64,000 nucleotides of DNA from Niveibacterium microcysteis (GCF_017161445.1 NZ_CP071060.1:2108001-2172000); one strand, 5' to 3'; positions 39,935 through 48,215 are shown, counted from the stretch's first letter. The notes: a model not told the origin generated them from the letters alone. Made by a program: numbers and translations.

Positions 39935-40688
39935 ACAGCAAAAGATCATCGAGATCGAGGTGCTGCGTTATCGCCCGGAGCAGGACGAGAAACCGGTGCC
40001 GCAAGTCTTCAAGGTGCCATTCACCGATGATATGTCCGTACTGCAGGGCATTCAGTACATCAAGGATTGGCTGGACGGCACGCTCAGCTATCGCTGGTCC
40101 TGCCGCATGGCGATCTGCGGCAGCTGCGGAATGATGGTGGACGGCGTACCGAAGCTCGCCTGCAAGACCTTCCTGCGCGACTACTACCCAAACCGGGTGC
40201 GAATCGAGGCGCTGGCTCACTTCCCGATCGAGCGGGATCTGGTGATCGTTGCTGACGACTTCATCGAAAAGCTCCAACGCATCAAACCCTGGATCATCCC
40301 CAAGGAAGCACGCACGCTGGAGCAGGGCGAATACATCCAGACCCCTGCGGAGCTGGATGTGTATGAACAGTTTTCGTCGTGCATCAACTGCATGCTGTGT
40401 TACGCGGCCTGTCCGCAATATGGGCTGAACGACAAGTTTCTCGGGCCCGGCATCATCGCCTTGCTCCACCGCTACAACACCGATTCGCGCGACGGCGCGG
40501 AAGCCGAGCGGATGCAGGAGATCCACGGCCACGAGGGGGTGTTCAACTGCACGGCCGTGGGCTACTGCTCCGAGGTCTGCCCGAAGGGCGTGGATCCGGC
40601 CAACGCGGTCAATGTGAATAAGACCAAAGTGGCGCAGGACTACTTCCTGCGTTTCGTGCGACCCAAGGCAAAGGGAGACTGCGAATGA
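39927..40688 (+). CDS. frdB: Fumarate reductase iron-sulfur subunit
   Basis: This 253-aa electron-transfer subunit carries three clusters. SCRMAICGSCGMMVDGVPKLAC binds [2Fe-2S], CINCMLCYAACP begins the [4Fe-4S] site, and CTAVGYCSEVCPKGVDP completes the [3Fe-4S] and [4Fe-4S] ligands. LSYRWSCRMAICGSCGMMV is nearly identical to E. coli FrdB. I chose GTG 39927 (VSEQQKIIEIEV), with AAAGGAG eight bases upstream, rather than the GTG at 39918 inside that Shine-Dalgarno. It overlaps frdC by four bases. Confidence 0.95.
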   Translation: MSEQQKIIEIEVLRYRPEQDEKPVPQVFKVPFTDDMSVLQGIQYIKDWLDGTLSYRWSCRMAICGSCGMMVDGVPKLACKTFLRDYYPNRVRIEALAHFPIERDLVIVADDFIEKLQRIKPWIIPKEARTLEQGEYIQTPAELDVYEQFSSCINCMLCYAACPQYGLNDKFLGPGIIALLHRYNTDSRDGAEAERMQEIHGHEGVFNCTAVGYCSEVCPKGVDPANAVNVNKTKVAQDYFLRFVRPKAKGDCE

Positions 40689-41083
40689 CGGCCCGACGCC
40701 CATACAAGCGCCCGATGCAGGGGTGGTGGTGCAAGAATCCGTACTTCGTTGAATACGTCATCCATGAGGCGACGGCCTGCTTTGTGGCGGCGTATGCGTT
40801 GGTGTTGCTGAGCGGGTTGTTGTGCCTTGTGCAAGGCGAAGCGGCATGGAACCTGTGGCTCGCTGTGTTGCGTAGCCCGTGGTCGATCGTCGCGCATGGC
40901 GTGATGCTGCTGGCGATGTGTTACCACAGCTACACCTGGTTCAAGATCATGCCCAAGACCTTGCCGCCGGTTGTGGTGGGGGGCAAACGCCTGTCCGCAG
41001 GCGCGATTACCGGTGGCGGTTTGCTGGCCGCGATGATCGCGAGTGCATTGGTAATCGGGCTTGCCTGGGGAGTCCTGCAATGA
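40685..41083 (+). CDS. frdC: Fumarate reductase membrane anchor subunit C
   Basis: This 132-aa protein starts MTARRPYKRPMQGWWCKNP, like FrdC, and has three membrane helices (about residues 28-50, 61-80 and 103-130). HEATACF holds the conserved Glu near residue 28 involved in quinol oxidation, and CYHSYTWFKIMPKTLPP is a FrdC block. It overlaps frdB and frdD by four bases each. FrdC and FrdD bind menaquinol and attach the catalytic subunits to the inner membrane. Confidence 0.93.
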   Translation: MTARRPYKRPMQGWWCKNPYFVEYVIHEATACFVAAYALVLLSGLLCLVQGEAAWNLWLAVLRSPWSIVAHGVMLLAMCYHSYTWFKIMPKTLPPVVVGGKRLSAGAITGGGLLAAMIASALVIGLAWGVLQ

Positions 41084-41439
41084 CCAAGCGCAGCAATGAA
41101 CCCATCTTCTGGCTGCTGTTCGGGGCCGGGGGCATGTTCTCGGCCTTGGTTGGCCCGGCGTTGGTCATCATTACTGGGCTGGCAGTGCCGCTTGGGCTGA
41201 TGATCGCGCCGGATGCGCTGCGTTACGAGCGGGCGCATGCGCTGGCACAGCACTGGTTCGGAAAGGGGCTCCTGTTCCTTGTGGTGTCGTTGTTCCTGTG
41301 GCACGCCGGACATCGCATCTTCCACAGCCTGCACGACTTCGGCATTCATGCGGGCGGTGTCGCGCGCGCGATCTGCTACGGCGTGCCTGCCGCCGCGACG
41401 GTGCTGGCCGCTGCGGCTTTGTTAGCGATTGGCTTCTAA
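41080..41439 (+). CDS. frdD: Fumarate reductase membrane anchor subunit D
   Basis: This 119-aa subunit opens MTKRSNEPIFWLLFGAGGMFSAL, typical of FrdD, and has three hydrophobic helices (about 10-35, 60-85 and 95-118). WHAGHRIFHSLHDFGIH is the conserved His-rich loop of the family. The ATG lies in the frdC stop. The open frame reaches back to 40879 but that portion lies within frdC and is a shadow. Its stop overlaps the stop of the minus-strand gene at 41436 by four bases. Confidence 0.92.
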   Translation: MTKRSNEPIFWLLFGAGGMFSALVGPALVIITGLAVPLGLMIAPDALRYERAHALAQHWFGKGLLFLVVSLFLWHAGHRIFHSLHDFGIHAGGVARAICYGVPAAATVLAAAALLAIGF

Positions 41440-42008
41440 CGAGGGGCCTCGGCCGGTACGGTGATACCGCCGGCTTGCAGCGCTTCGGCCGTGGGGGCGG
41501 GCAGTGCCTCACGCGTGAGCCGCTGCGCATTGATCTGCGCCTGCAGCGCCTGCTGTCCGCCAAACGCGCGGATATAGCGGGCAACGGCATCGTTGAGCAA
41601 GGCCTTGCGGACGCGTTCCGACACGATCGGTTTTGCGTCGAACATGCGATCGGGCGTGCCAAGCACTTGTTGCATGGTCCCGCGGCGATAGACGACGGCG
41701 CCGAAGTCAGGCTCGCTCACCGCTTCACCACCGCCATCGCTTTTGACTGTGCGCATGCCCGCAATCACGCAGGTGCTGGCATCGCCAGATTGCGCGCAGC
41801 CAAACACCCATTTTCGACCGCTGCCCAGATCCCGGCGGGTCGCATGACTGTCCTGCCAGGTTGGGAAGCGAACGGTGTCCGGACTGAAAGACAGACCGAG
41901 CAGGGGATCGGTCATCATCGCCGTGCCGCCGTCGGCGACGGCGACCGTGCCGCTCAGCGAGAGCGCCAGCGCGGCACACCGCAGGGCGTTACGGACGATA
42001 GACTTCAT
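41436..42008 (-). CDS. Periplasmic protein, candidate immunity protein of the adjacent amidase
   Basis: This 190-aa protein starts at ATG 42008 with AGAAGG six bases upstream. Residues 1-25 are a Sec signal peptide (LRCAALALSLSGTVAVA, cleavage before DGGTA). The mature part has two close Cys (C71 and C80, FGCAQSGDASTC) likely to form a disulfide, and alternates polar and hydrophobic stretches. I do not recognise a family. Its start lies inside the end of the amidase gene (20-base overlap), and a periplasmic partner next to a leaderless cell-wall amidase is the layout of type VI effector-immunity pairs. The function is an inference from that context. Confidence 0.75.
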   Translation of the reverse strand: MKSIVRNALRCAALALSLSGTVAVADGGTAMMTDPLLGLSFSPDTVRFPTWQDSHATRRDLGSGRKWVFGCAQSGDASTCVIAGMRTVKSDGGGEAVSEPDFGAVVYRRGTMQQVLGTPDRMFDAKPIVSERVRKALLNDAVARYIRAFGGQQALQAQINAQRLTREALPAPTAEALQAGGITVPAEAPR

Positions 42009-42528
42009 ACGCAACCTTCTCTTTGCGATAAGCGGGGCCGGGATAGATCCCGGTTCCCTGCACGAAATCCGATACCCAGGTCGTACCGTTGTAGATCTGG
42101 ATATGGCCGGCGGTCTGCCCTGCGGGCGGCTGCATCACGACCACGTCACCCTTCTGTGGGGTATAGCCCTCGGCTTCAACCTTGGTAAATCCTAGCGACG
42201 CCAGTTTCGCACCGTAGTCCTTCGCATAGACCGGGCGTGGCGGATCGATCGTGATACCGCCGGCCTCAATCGCCAGCCGTACGTACTTTGCGCATTGCCC
42301 CTGGCTGGTCGCGTGGGCGTGCGCGTCCAGATGCTTGATCATGTCATCGATGTTGACGCGGCTGGTCGCCGTGGTGGCGGGGCTGATGGCAGCCGGCGCG
42401 GTGACAGGGGCCTCAGGTGCTGTGGTGGGCCCCGGTGGGGGCGTTTCCATCAAAGCAAGCGTGCCATCGTCGGCGAGCGGGGTGTTGCTGCCGATGCCTG
42501 CGGGGCCCGGGGTACGTGCGCCAGCCAT
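41989..42528 (-). CDS. CHAP/NlpC-P60-like cysteine amidase, candidate type VI effector
   Basis: This 179-aa protein starts at ATG 42528 with GAGGAG close upstream. Residues 1-55 are Pro/Ala/Thr-rich with no signal peptide. Residues 60-179 are a papain-like amidase fold. SQGQCAKYVRLAIEAGG places the catalytic Cys at 79 at the start of a helix, PQKGDVVVMQPPAGQTAGHIQIY gives the catalytic His at 142, and WVSDFVQG may hold the third residue (D154). This arrangement matches CHAP/NlpC peptidoglycan hydrolases, including T6SS amidase effectors. No T6SS structural gene lies in the window. Confidence 0.78.
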   Translation of the reverse strand: MAGARTPGPAGIGSNTPLADDGTLALMETPPPGPTTAPEAPVTAPAAISPATTATSRVNIDDMIKHLDAHAHATSQGQCAKYVRLAIEAGGITIDPPRPVYAKDYGAKLASLGFTKVEAEGYTPQKGDVVVMQPPAGQTAGHIQIYNGTTWVSDFVQGTGIYPGPAYRKEKVAYEVYRP

Positions 42529-42636
42529 GTGCTCCTCCTGATTCGCTCGGTGCGCCGATCTTATGCGCGCGGTATCGCGACTGCGAGTGGCGACGATGCT
42601 AGCGCGCGCCACGCTGCGTGGCTATCGCGATCCGCC

Positions 42637-45060
42637 TCAGAGCGTCCGCGCGCGGTGAACTGCTTCAGTGCGCGTACGGATGCCCAGCTTGGAGTAGACG
42701 TGATTGATATGCGTCTTCACCGTTGCAAGGGAGACGTGCAGCCGGGTGGCAATCTGCTCGTTGGTGAGCTGCTCGCCGATCAACTGAAGAATCTGCCACT
42801 CCTTGGCGGTCAGCCCAGCGGGCGGTGGGGCGTCCGTGCTGGCCTCGGCGTCTTCTTGCGGCCGGGCGTCGCGCCGCCGCTCCAGCAGCCGTTGAACCAG
42901 CTCGCGCAGAAAGTTGCGCGTCAGCGTGTCAGCAGCGAGCGAGGTATCGCCCAAGAGCGCTTCAAGCGGGCCGAGCGCGCGCGGTGCGAGCCAAAGCCAA
43001 TCGAGGCGGTCATTATGTGCAGCGGCCTGGCGGACGGCGCGCAGCAAGGCGGCGCTGTCGCCAGATTGCAGCGCCATCAGGCGATGGCCCAAGGTCGCCA
43101 GGTCTGCTGCGCCGCCTTGTTCGAGTCGATTGACGCGCTCGGCCAGTGTGCCGGTATCCAGTGCTTCGCCCGCCAGGAGGCGTGCAGCCGCGCAGAGCAG
43201 GTCGCGCCGGTCGCGGTAGAGGCACTCGGGCCAGGGTTCGGCTTCGGCGCGGACGGCGATCTCAAGCAGACGTTCCCGGTCCGCCTCACGCGCGCGTAGC
43301 CAGATGCGCGGCAACATCGCCTCGGCACGCCATTTCAGGCACAGGAAGCGCTCCGCGAGTTGCCCTTCAAGCCAGGTGACGCCTTCAGCCGCTTCGTCGC
43401 TGCGCCCCTCGATCAAGGAGCTGATCGTCTGCAACGTGCCGTAGGTGAAGCTCCAGTATTCACCGTATGTGCACGCGGCGTCGGTGCCCGCTTGCAGCAG
43501 GCGCCGTGCGGACGACGTGTCGAGGCGACGCAGGTGGATTGTGGCTTCGAGGCGTACGCTCGGGTCCAGCGCGGCAGCGGATTCGAGTCCCGCAATCCGC
43601 ACCCGTTTGCGGCGCTCGATCGACCAGCGCATCGCCGTGTCGAGGTCGCCGCGCTCAAGCATCAAGGCTGCGCGGCGGTGCAGTGCTTCGAATTGCAGCC
43701 AGTCGAGTCGGTCGCGATCAGCACATGCCTGCATGTGGGTGAGTGCGTGTTGCGCATGCTCCAGGTCGCCCAGCGCCAACGCGCAGCCAGCCGCGACGTA
43801 TTCGGCCAGGGCGAAGCTGGGGTGGAGATCCTCATGCAAAGCCTTCAACGCCGCATCGGCATGGCCGGCCGCACAGGCGAAGCCGTCGTACTGGAACGAG
43901 ATCGACGCTGCGAGTGCGCGTGCTGGTGCGGCAATCGCAGCGTCCGGGTGTTCGCACAGTCGGCTGACTTGTGCGTCGGCCTCGTGCGGCAACTTGCTGA
44001 CTTCTACCTTCCACGCTGCGTCCAGCAACGCGCGAGGCGCGTGCTCGGTCTCGGTGGCGGTCGCGTCGAGCAGGGTTCGCAGCAGGTCGCGGTTGCGATC
44101 GAACAGCATGCGCCAGCCCGCCGCTTCGATGACGCTCAGACACAGCGACGGATCGCCCGCATCGAGCGCCAGCATGGCAGCGGGGGCGTGCTCGCCGCGT
44201 GCGAGCAGCGCAGCGCTGCCGTTGTCGAGCGCGGCGCGCCAGGCCTCGGGTTCTCGCGCACGCCAAGCAGCAACGAGATAGGGGCGGAAGCGCGCAGCGA
44301 GCCGGACGCCGCCGCCTGCGTTGCAGAGCGGCCCGGCCAGCGTGGCCACCTGAAGCATTGCCGCGTCGGCTTGTGGCTTGGCGCCGATGCCGAGCGCCAT
44401 CAGCCATTCCGGGCGCGATTCCGGCAGCAGGGCGGCACGGCCGAGGGTGGCAATCTGCGCATCGCTCAAGTCGTTGAGCCAGGCCAGATCCAGCCATCGC
44501 GCCAACTCGTCGTCCCAGGCGGCGTCCGGGTGTACCGTCGCCTGCCGGGCGCCCCACCAGCCCGCCCAGGTGTCAGCGTTGCCTTCCAGCCCGGCGCTAC
44601 GCCATTCGTCAGGCGAAAGGGCCAGGTGGTGCGCATTGAGGGCAGAAAGCCGCCCTTGCGATCGCCACAGCGAAACCGGAAGCGAGCCCGCACTTCGGCC
44701 GGCGAGGACCAGCCTGGCCGTGCGGGGCAGGCTATCGACCAGCGTTGCCAGCGTGTCAGCGCCTTGGGGATCAAGCGCGTCGATTGCGTCGACGACCAGC
44801 AGGCCATCGTCGCCAAGGGCGTCAATGGCGCGGCGCAGGGCCTTCAGGAATCCTGCCGCTTCGCGCTTGGCCGTAATCCAGGCGCGCGAACCATGCCAGT
44901 CGTGCCAGAAGCCGCGCAAGGCACAGGTCTTACCGTAACCGCCGGGTGCCAGCACGGTCACCAGCGGTCGCTGCAGTGCCGCTTGCAGGGCTGCCGATAC
45001 GCGTGGGCGCGGCATGTCGGGGCGGTAGGGTGCGGGTGGGTGGAGGGTATCCATCTGCAT
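42637..45060 (-). CDS. MalT-type LuxR-family ATP-dependent transcriptional regulator (LAL)
   Basis: This 807-aa regulator has an N-terminal STAND ATPase: VTVLAPGGYGKTCALRGFWHDW is Walker A near residue 45, and DGLLVVDAIDALDPQG is Walker B. A long TPR-like helical array follows (about residues 330-720), then a LuxR helix-turn-helix at the C-terminus (LTAKEWQILQLIGEQLTNEQIA with VSLATVKTHINHVYSKLGI). MalT-like proteins sense a small ligand and activate sugar or catabolic genes. I chose ATG 45060, since the frame also opens at a TTG at 45081. It diverges from the kinase-fold gene at 45167 over about 100 bases. Confidence 0.9.
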   Translation of the reverse strand: MQMDTLHPPAPYRPDMPRPRVSAALQAALQRPLVTVLAPGGYGKTCALRGFWHDWHGSRAWITAKREAAGFLKALRRAIDALGDDGLLVVDAIDALDPQGADTLATLVDSLPRTARLVLAGRSAGSLPVSLWRSQGRLSALNAHHLALSPDEWRSAGLEGNADTWAGWWGARQATVHPDAAWDDELARWLDLAWLNDLSDAQIATLGRAALLPESRPEWLMALGIGAKPQADAAMLQVATLAGPLCNAGGGVRLAARFRPYLVAAWRAREPEAWRAALDNGSAALLARGEHAPAAMLALDAGDPSLCLSVIEAAGWRMLFDRNRDLLRTLLDATATETEHAPRALLDAAWKVEVSKLPHEADAQVSRLCEHPDAAIAAPARALAASISFQYDGFACAAGHADAALKALHEDLHPSFALAEYVAAGCALALGDLEHAQHALTHMQACADRDRLDWLQFEALHRRAALMLERGDLDTAMRWSIERRKRVRIAGLESAAALDPSVRLEATIHLRRLDTSSARRLLQAGTDAACTYGEYWSFTYGTLQTISSLIEGRSDEAAEGVTWLEGQLAERFLCLKWRAEAMLPRIWLRAREADRERLLEIAVRAEAEPWPECLYRDRRDLLCAAARLLAGEALDTGTLAERVNRLEQGGAADLATLGHRLMALQSGDSAALLRAVRQAAAHNDRLDWLWLAPRALGPLEALLGDTSLAADTLTRNFLRELVQRLLERRRDARPQEDAEASTDAPPPAGLTAKEWQILQLIGEQLTNEQIATRLHVSLATVKTHINHVYSKLGIRTRTEAVHRARTL

Positions 45061-45166
45061 CCGAGCATCGTACCGCGACAATCAACCTCAGGGTTTGACG
45101 ACTTCATTTCTGCGCAAGCGGAGCATGGTTGCCACAGGGAAACCGCAACACAGATCTGGAGCAATC

Positions 45167-46246
45167 ATGACCCGTGATGAAGCACGTCAGGCCGCGCAAC
45201 TGGCCTTTGCTGCGAGCAACGAGGAAATCGGTTTGGGCGACGCGAGCAGCTTGCCCTTGCCGCTCGATCAGTTGCTTGCCCTCGACGAGACTCACCCCGA
45301 CGTGGTGGAGGCGCACACCGGCGGCCTGACCGGATTCGTGTACCGACTTCGCACCTCACACGGTGACTGGAACATCAAGCGCGCCCGCAGTTCCAGCCTG
45401 GTGCAGAACCCGGATGGTCAGACGTCCTTTCTCAACGAAGTTCAGCGTCGCTGCGAACTCGAAGCCCTTGGTAACGACTGCCCGGCCGGCGTGGTGCGGA
45501 CGCGCTACGCCTCGTTCCGAAAGGGCTTGATTGTCTCACCGTGGATCGAGGGTGAGATTGCGAAACGTTGGGACGAGCGGACGCTGTCGAGTCTGTTCGA
45601 CTTGCTCGTCGATCTGTACCTGCGCGGCTTCTTCGAGTGGGACGTATCGCCGGGGAATCTGGTCGATGATGGCACGCGACTGTGGATGTTCGACTTTGGC
45701 TACATGTATCGCTTCGACCCGCGGGTCGACTTCAATTCGAACGGGCTTGAAGCGCTCCTCTTTCATCCGGCCGAGCGCTTCGAAACACGCAACTACTTCG
45801 CGGTCTTGTTGGAGCAGGAGAAGGCGCAAGGGCAGGATGCTGCCCTTAAGGACTTCGTGCTCGAGAAGCGGATTGCGCTCTCCGCCTATGAACGCTTGGT
45901 CAGTGGGCTTCGCGCAATGAACGCGAGCAGCGCCGTGATTGATCAGTTCACCGCAATCATCGGCCGGTGGACGCGTGCGCTGCGGGAGGATCCGGCTGCG
46001 CTCTACCTTGCCGAGGGCTGGCGTTCCCATCGCCTGGACCTGGACGACGATCTGCGGGGGCAGACTTGCACGCGCCGCACGCTGGCACGTACTGACTGGC
46101 TGCTTGATGCGGTCGATCAACACTTCGATGCGCTGCGTTCGCTAGATGCCTTCTTCTGGCACGACGTCGGCCAATCGCGTGAAGCCTTGCTTGATCAACT
46201 GGCAGCCGACCGCGAAAACGCGGTACGTTGGCAGATTGTGACCTGA
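45167..46246 (+). CDS. Kinase-fold (phosphotransferase-like) protein, substrate unknown
   Basis: This 359-aa protein starts at ATG 45167 with GGAG five bases upstream. It has protein-kinase-like landmarks: GDWNIKRA (K71 as ATP lysine), FLNEVQRRCELEAL (E91 as helix C Glu), FEWDVSPGNLVDD (D159 and N164 as catalytic loop) and MFDFGYMYRF (D176 of the DFG motif). The glycine loop is weak (AHTGGLTGFVYRL). It is most like small-molecule or LPS-type kinases rather than Ser/Thr kinases, but I cannot name a family. It is followed 11 bases later by a HAD phosphatase and diverges from a MalT-like regulator. Confidence 0.78.
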   Translation: MTRDEARQAAQLAFAASNEEIGLGDASSLPLPLDQLLALDETHPDVVEAHTGGLTGFVYRLRTSHGDWNIKRARSSSLVQNPDGQTSFLNEVQRRCELEALGNDCPAGVVRTRYASFRKGLIVSPWIEGEIAKRWDERTLSSLFDLLVDLYLRGFFEWDVSPGNLVDDGTRLWMFDFGYMYRFDPRVDFNSNGLEALLFHPAERFETRNYFAVLLEQEKAQGQDAALKDFVLEKRIALSAYERLVSGLRAMNASSAVIDQFTAIIGRWTRALREDPAALYLAEGWRSHRLDLDDDLRGQTCTRRTLARTDWLLDAVDQHFDALRSLDAFFWHDVGQSREALLDQLAADRENAVRWQIVT

Positions 46247-46257
46247 ACGGAGACGGT

Positions 46258-46926
46258 ATGCACTTCCCCTTTAAGGCGGTGTTGTTCGATATGGATGGCA
46301 CGATCACAGACAGCACAGCGTTTCACGACGCCGCGTGGGACGCCTTCGCCCAAGCGCATGCCGGTGGCGGGCTGGCACCTGGCGATCCGCGCCTCGTGCC
46401 GGGGCGGACGATCGATGTGGTGCGCGCGGTACTTGGGCGCGACGTGGTCGGCGACGAAGCGCAACGCCTGCACGACGACAAGGAGCACCGCTTTCATGCG
46501 ATCGCGCGTGGCCGCATGACCGCGCTGCCGGGGCTGTCGCGCTATCTGCGCTGGTTGTCCGCGCGGAGCATTCCGGCTGCCCTGGTGACCAACGCCCCCC
46601 GTATCAACATCGATTTCACGCTCGCGGAGCTCGGTCTAGAAGGTGCGTTTCCGCTCACGCTTGGGGCCGAGGATGTGGAGCGCGGCAAACCGCATCCCGA
46701 CCCGTTCATCGAAGCCTGTTTGCGCCTTGGGGTGGCTGCGACCGACGCCTTGGTTCACGAGGACTCGCGTCTTGGCATCCAGGCGGGGGTGGCGGCGGGT
46801 TGCCCGGTTGCCGCCATGCTCACCGGTTTGTCGGCAAGCGACGCTGCCACCGCTGGCGCGCGCTGGGTTGCGCGTGACTATGACGACTGGCTGGCGCAGA
46901 TTTCGCGCGAGACGGCGGAGGCCTGA
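46258..46926 (+). CDS. HAD-superfamily hydrolase, beta-phosphoglucomutase-like
   Basis: This 222-aa protein starts at ATG 46258 with GGAG five bases upstream. HAD motif I is VLFDMDGTITDSTAFH (residues 8 onward), a helical cap follows, and then LVTNAPR as motif II, ERGKPHPDPFIEA as motif III Lys and VHEDSRLGIQAGVAAG as motif IV. The set matches the beta-PGM/phosphatase subgroup acting on sugar phosphates. Pairing with a kinase-fold gene 11 bases upstream suggests opposed or sequential steps on the same metabolite, but the substrate is unknown. Confidence 0.88.
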   Translation: MHFPFKAVLFDMDGTITDSTAFHDAAWDAFAQAHAGGGLAPGDPRLVPGRTIDVVRAVLGRDVVGDEAQRLHDDKEHRFHAIARGRMTALPGLSRYLRWLSARSIPAALVTNAPRINIDFTLAELGLEGAFPLTLGAEDVERGKPHPDPFIEACLRLGVAATDALVHEDSRLGIQAGVAAGCPVAAMLTGLSASDAATAGARWVARDYDDWLAQISRETAEA

Positions 46927-46997
46927 CTGCCTGCCTCATTCTTGAGCAAGTCGGCAAAACCCATTTGCTTCAAACGCTTGGCGCAGTGTTGCAGTGC

Positions 46998-47032
46998 TTA
47001 TCCACAGGGCCACGCACATATTCTGTGGATCA
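46998..47032. promoter_or_regulatory. Pair of DnaA-box-like nonamers
   Basis: TTATCCACA at 46998-47006 is a perfect consensus DnaA box and TGTGGATCA at 47024-47032 is an inverted one-mismatch box (TGATCCACA). They lie in the 110-base gap between the convergent HAD hydrolase and Mpo1-like genes. Together with the cluster near 27.2 kb this is the second such group in the window. Confidence 0.5.
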
Positions 47033-47036
47033 ACGC

Positions 47037-47489
47037 TTACCAGCGCAGCCCCAGGGCGCGGAACGCGAAGCTCAGGCAGAAGAGCGGCCCAACCCACAGA
47101 TAGCGCAGATCCTCGAAGAACGACGGCTTCTTGCCCTCGATGCGGTGACCAATGAATTGGCCGATCCAGGCGAGTACGAACACCCCCAGCGAGACCGGCA
47201 GCAGATGTTCGCCCAGTGCGATCACGAGCCCGAGTACGATGGCGCTGACAAGTGCCATCGCCACCAGGAAGGGCACCGATAGCCGGGCGTAGTACACCAG
47301 GCTTGCTCCGATGAAACCGATCGCAAGCCACGGGCTGCCTGCCCACATCAGCCCAACCAGGCTGGCGAGGATGAGCGGGATGCAGACCAGGTGGATCCGT
47401 TCGTTGATCGGGTTACGGTGGCTTTCGCCGTAATGCGTGAGCAAGCGGTCCACTTCGCGTGTTGAAGCGGTCGAGTTGCTTGGCTGCAT
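47037..47489 (-). CDS. Mpo1-like (DUF962) integral membrane protein
   Basis: This 150-aa protein has about four membrane helices. LLTHYGESHRNPINERIHLVCIPL and FVLAWIGQFIGHRIEGKKPSFFEDLRYLWVGPLF contain the conserved His and Glu residues of DUF962, the family of yeast Mpo1. The yeast member is an Fe(II)-dependent alpha-dioxygenase of 2-hydroxy fatty acids. The bacterial members are less studied, so the reaction is only suggested. It lies alone on the minus strand and convergent with the HAD gene. Confidence 0.88.
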   Translation of the reverse strand: MQPSNSTASTREVDRLLTHYGESHRNPINERIHLVCIPLILASLVGLMWAGSPWLAIGFIGASLVYYARLSVPFLVAMALVSAIVLGLVIALGEHLLPVSLGVFVLAWIGQFIGHRIEGKKPSFFEDLRYLWVGPLFCLSFAFRALGLRW

Positions 47490-47666
47490 CGGGTGACTCC
47501 GTTGGTTCTGGGCGTTGTTTGGCCAAGCTTAGGGCTTTGCGGCCGGTGCAGTGATCGTTTCGGCGACAGTGTGTGCGGCGGCGTCCGGAACACTTTGCAC
47601 GGTCAAACTGATCCGCGTCAGCGGCGGTGCGCGGCGAGGTGGTCGCGCTCTGCATTTTGGTGGATC

Positions 47667-48215
47667 ATGCGCAGCATCATGAGTTGGCCGAGCCAAACGC
47701 CTCCGCGCCGGGAATGGGAACTGCGACGCCTCTCCGACGCTGACACCGAAGCGATCGCGCGGCACTGGTTGTCGCTGCCGGCGGGCGCGCGCTACAAGCG
47801 TTTCGGGCACATCCTTCCGGACGCCACCCTGCTGCGATTTGCAGAAGATCTCGATTTCTCCAGCGATCTTTTTTGCGGCATGGTTTCGCCCGATGGCGAT
47901 CTGGTCGCCCTGGCCCAAGCGGCACCGGAGTGGGACGGTGCATGGGAGTTGAGTTTCTCCGTGCTGCCGCGCGCGCAGCGCAACGGCTTTGCGCGGCGAC
48001 TTGGCGAGCGGATGCTCCGCATGCTCGCTGCGCAGGGCGCGCGGCGGGTGCGCTTGTGTTGTTTGGCTTCAAATCTCCCGATGACCAGCCTTGCAAACGC
48101 GCTCGGCTTCGCGATGGTGCGCGACAACGTGTTCATGCGCGGCGAGCGCGAACTCGAAGGGCCGAGTATCCGTGGTTTGCGCGCAGGCCAGACTGGTCGA
48201 TTGCGCGGTAGCTGA
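47667..48215 (+). CDS. GNAT-family N-acetyltransferase
   Basis: This protein of about 182 aa has the GNAT layout: REWELRRLSDADTEAIARHW as strand 1 and helix 1, WELSFSVLPRAQRNGFARRLGERMLRMLAAQGARRV with the acetyl-CoA pyrophosphate-binding R/Q-x-x-G-x-A loop (QRNGFA), and CLASNLPMTSLANALGF. The start is uncertain. ATG codons at 47667 and 47679 are both possible, and the longer frame from 47493 is Cys/Arg-rich shadow. The substrate is unknown. Confidence 0.82.
   Translation: MRSIMSWPSQTPPRREWELRRLSDADTEAIARHWLSLPAGARYKRFGHILPDATLLRFAEDLDFSSDLFCGMVSPDGDLVALAQAAPEWDGAWELSFSVLPRAQRNGFARRLGERMLRMLAAQGARRVRLCCLASNLPMTSLANALGFAMVRDNVFMRGERELEGPSIRGLRAGQTGRLRGS

Noticed and set aside
43360..45177. 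605-residue open frame on the plus strand
   Set aside because: It mirrors the MalT-type regulator on the other strand, whose Walker and HTH motifs are clear. The product has no motif.
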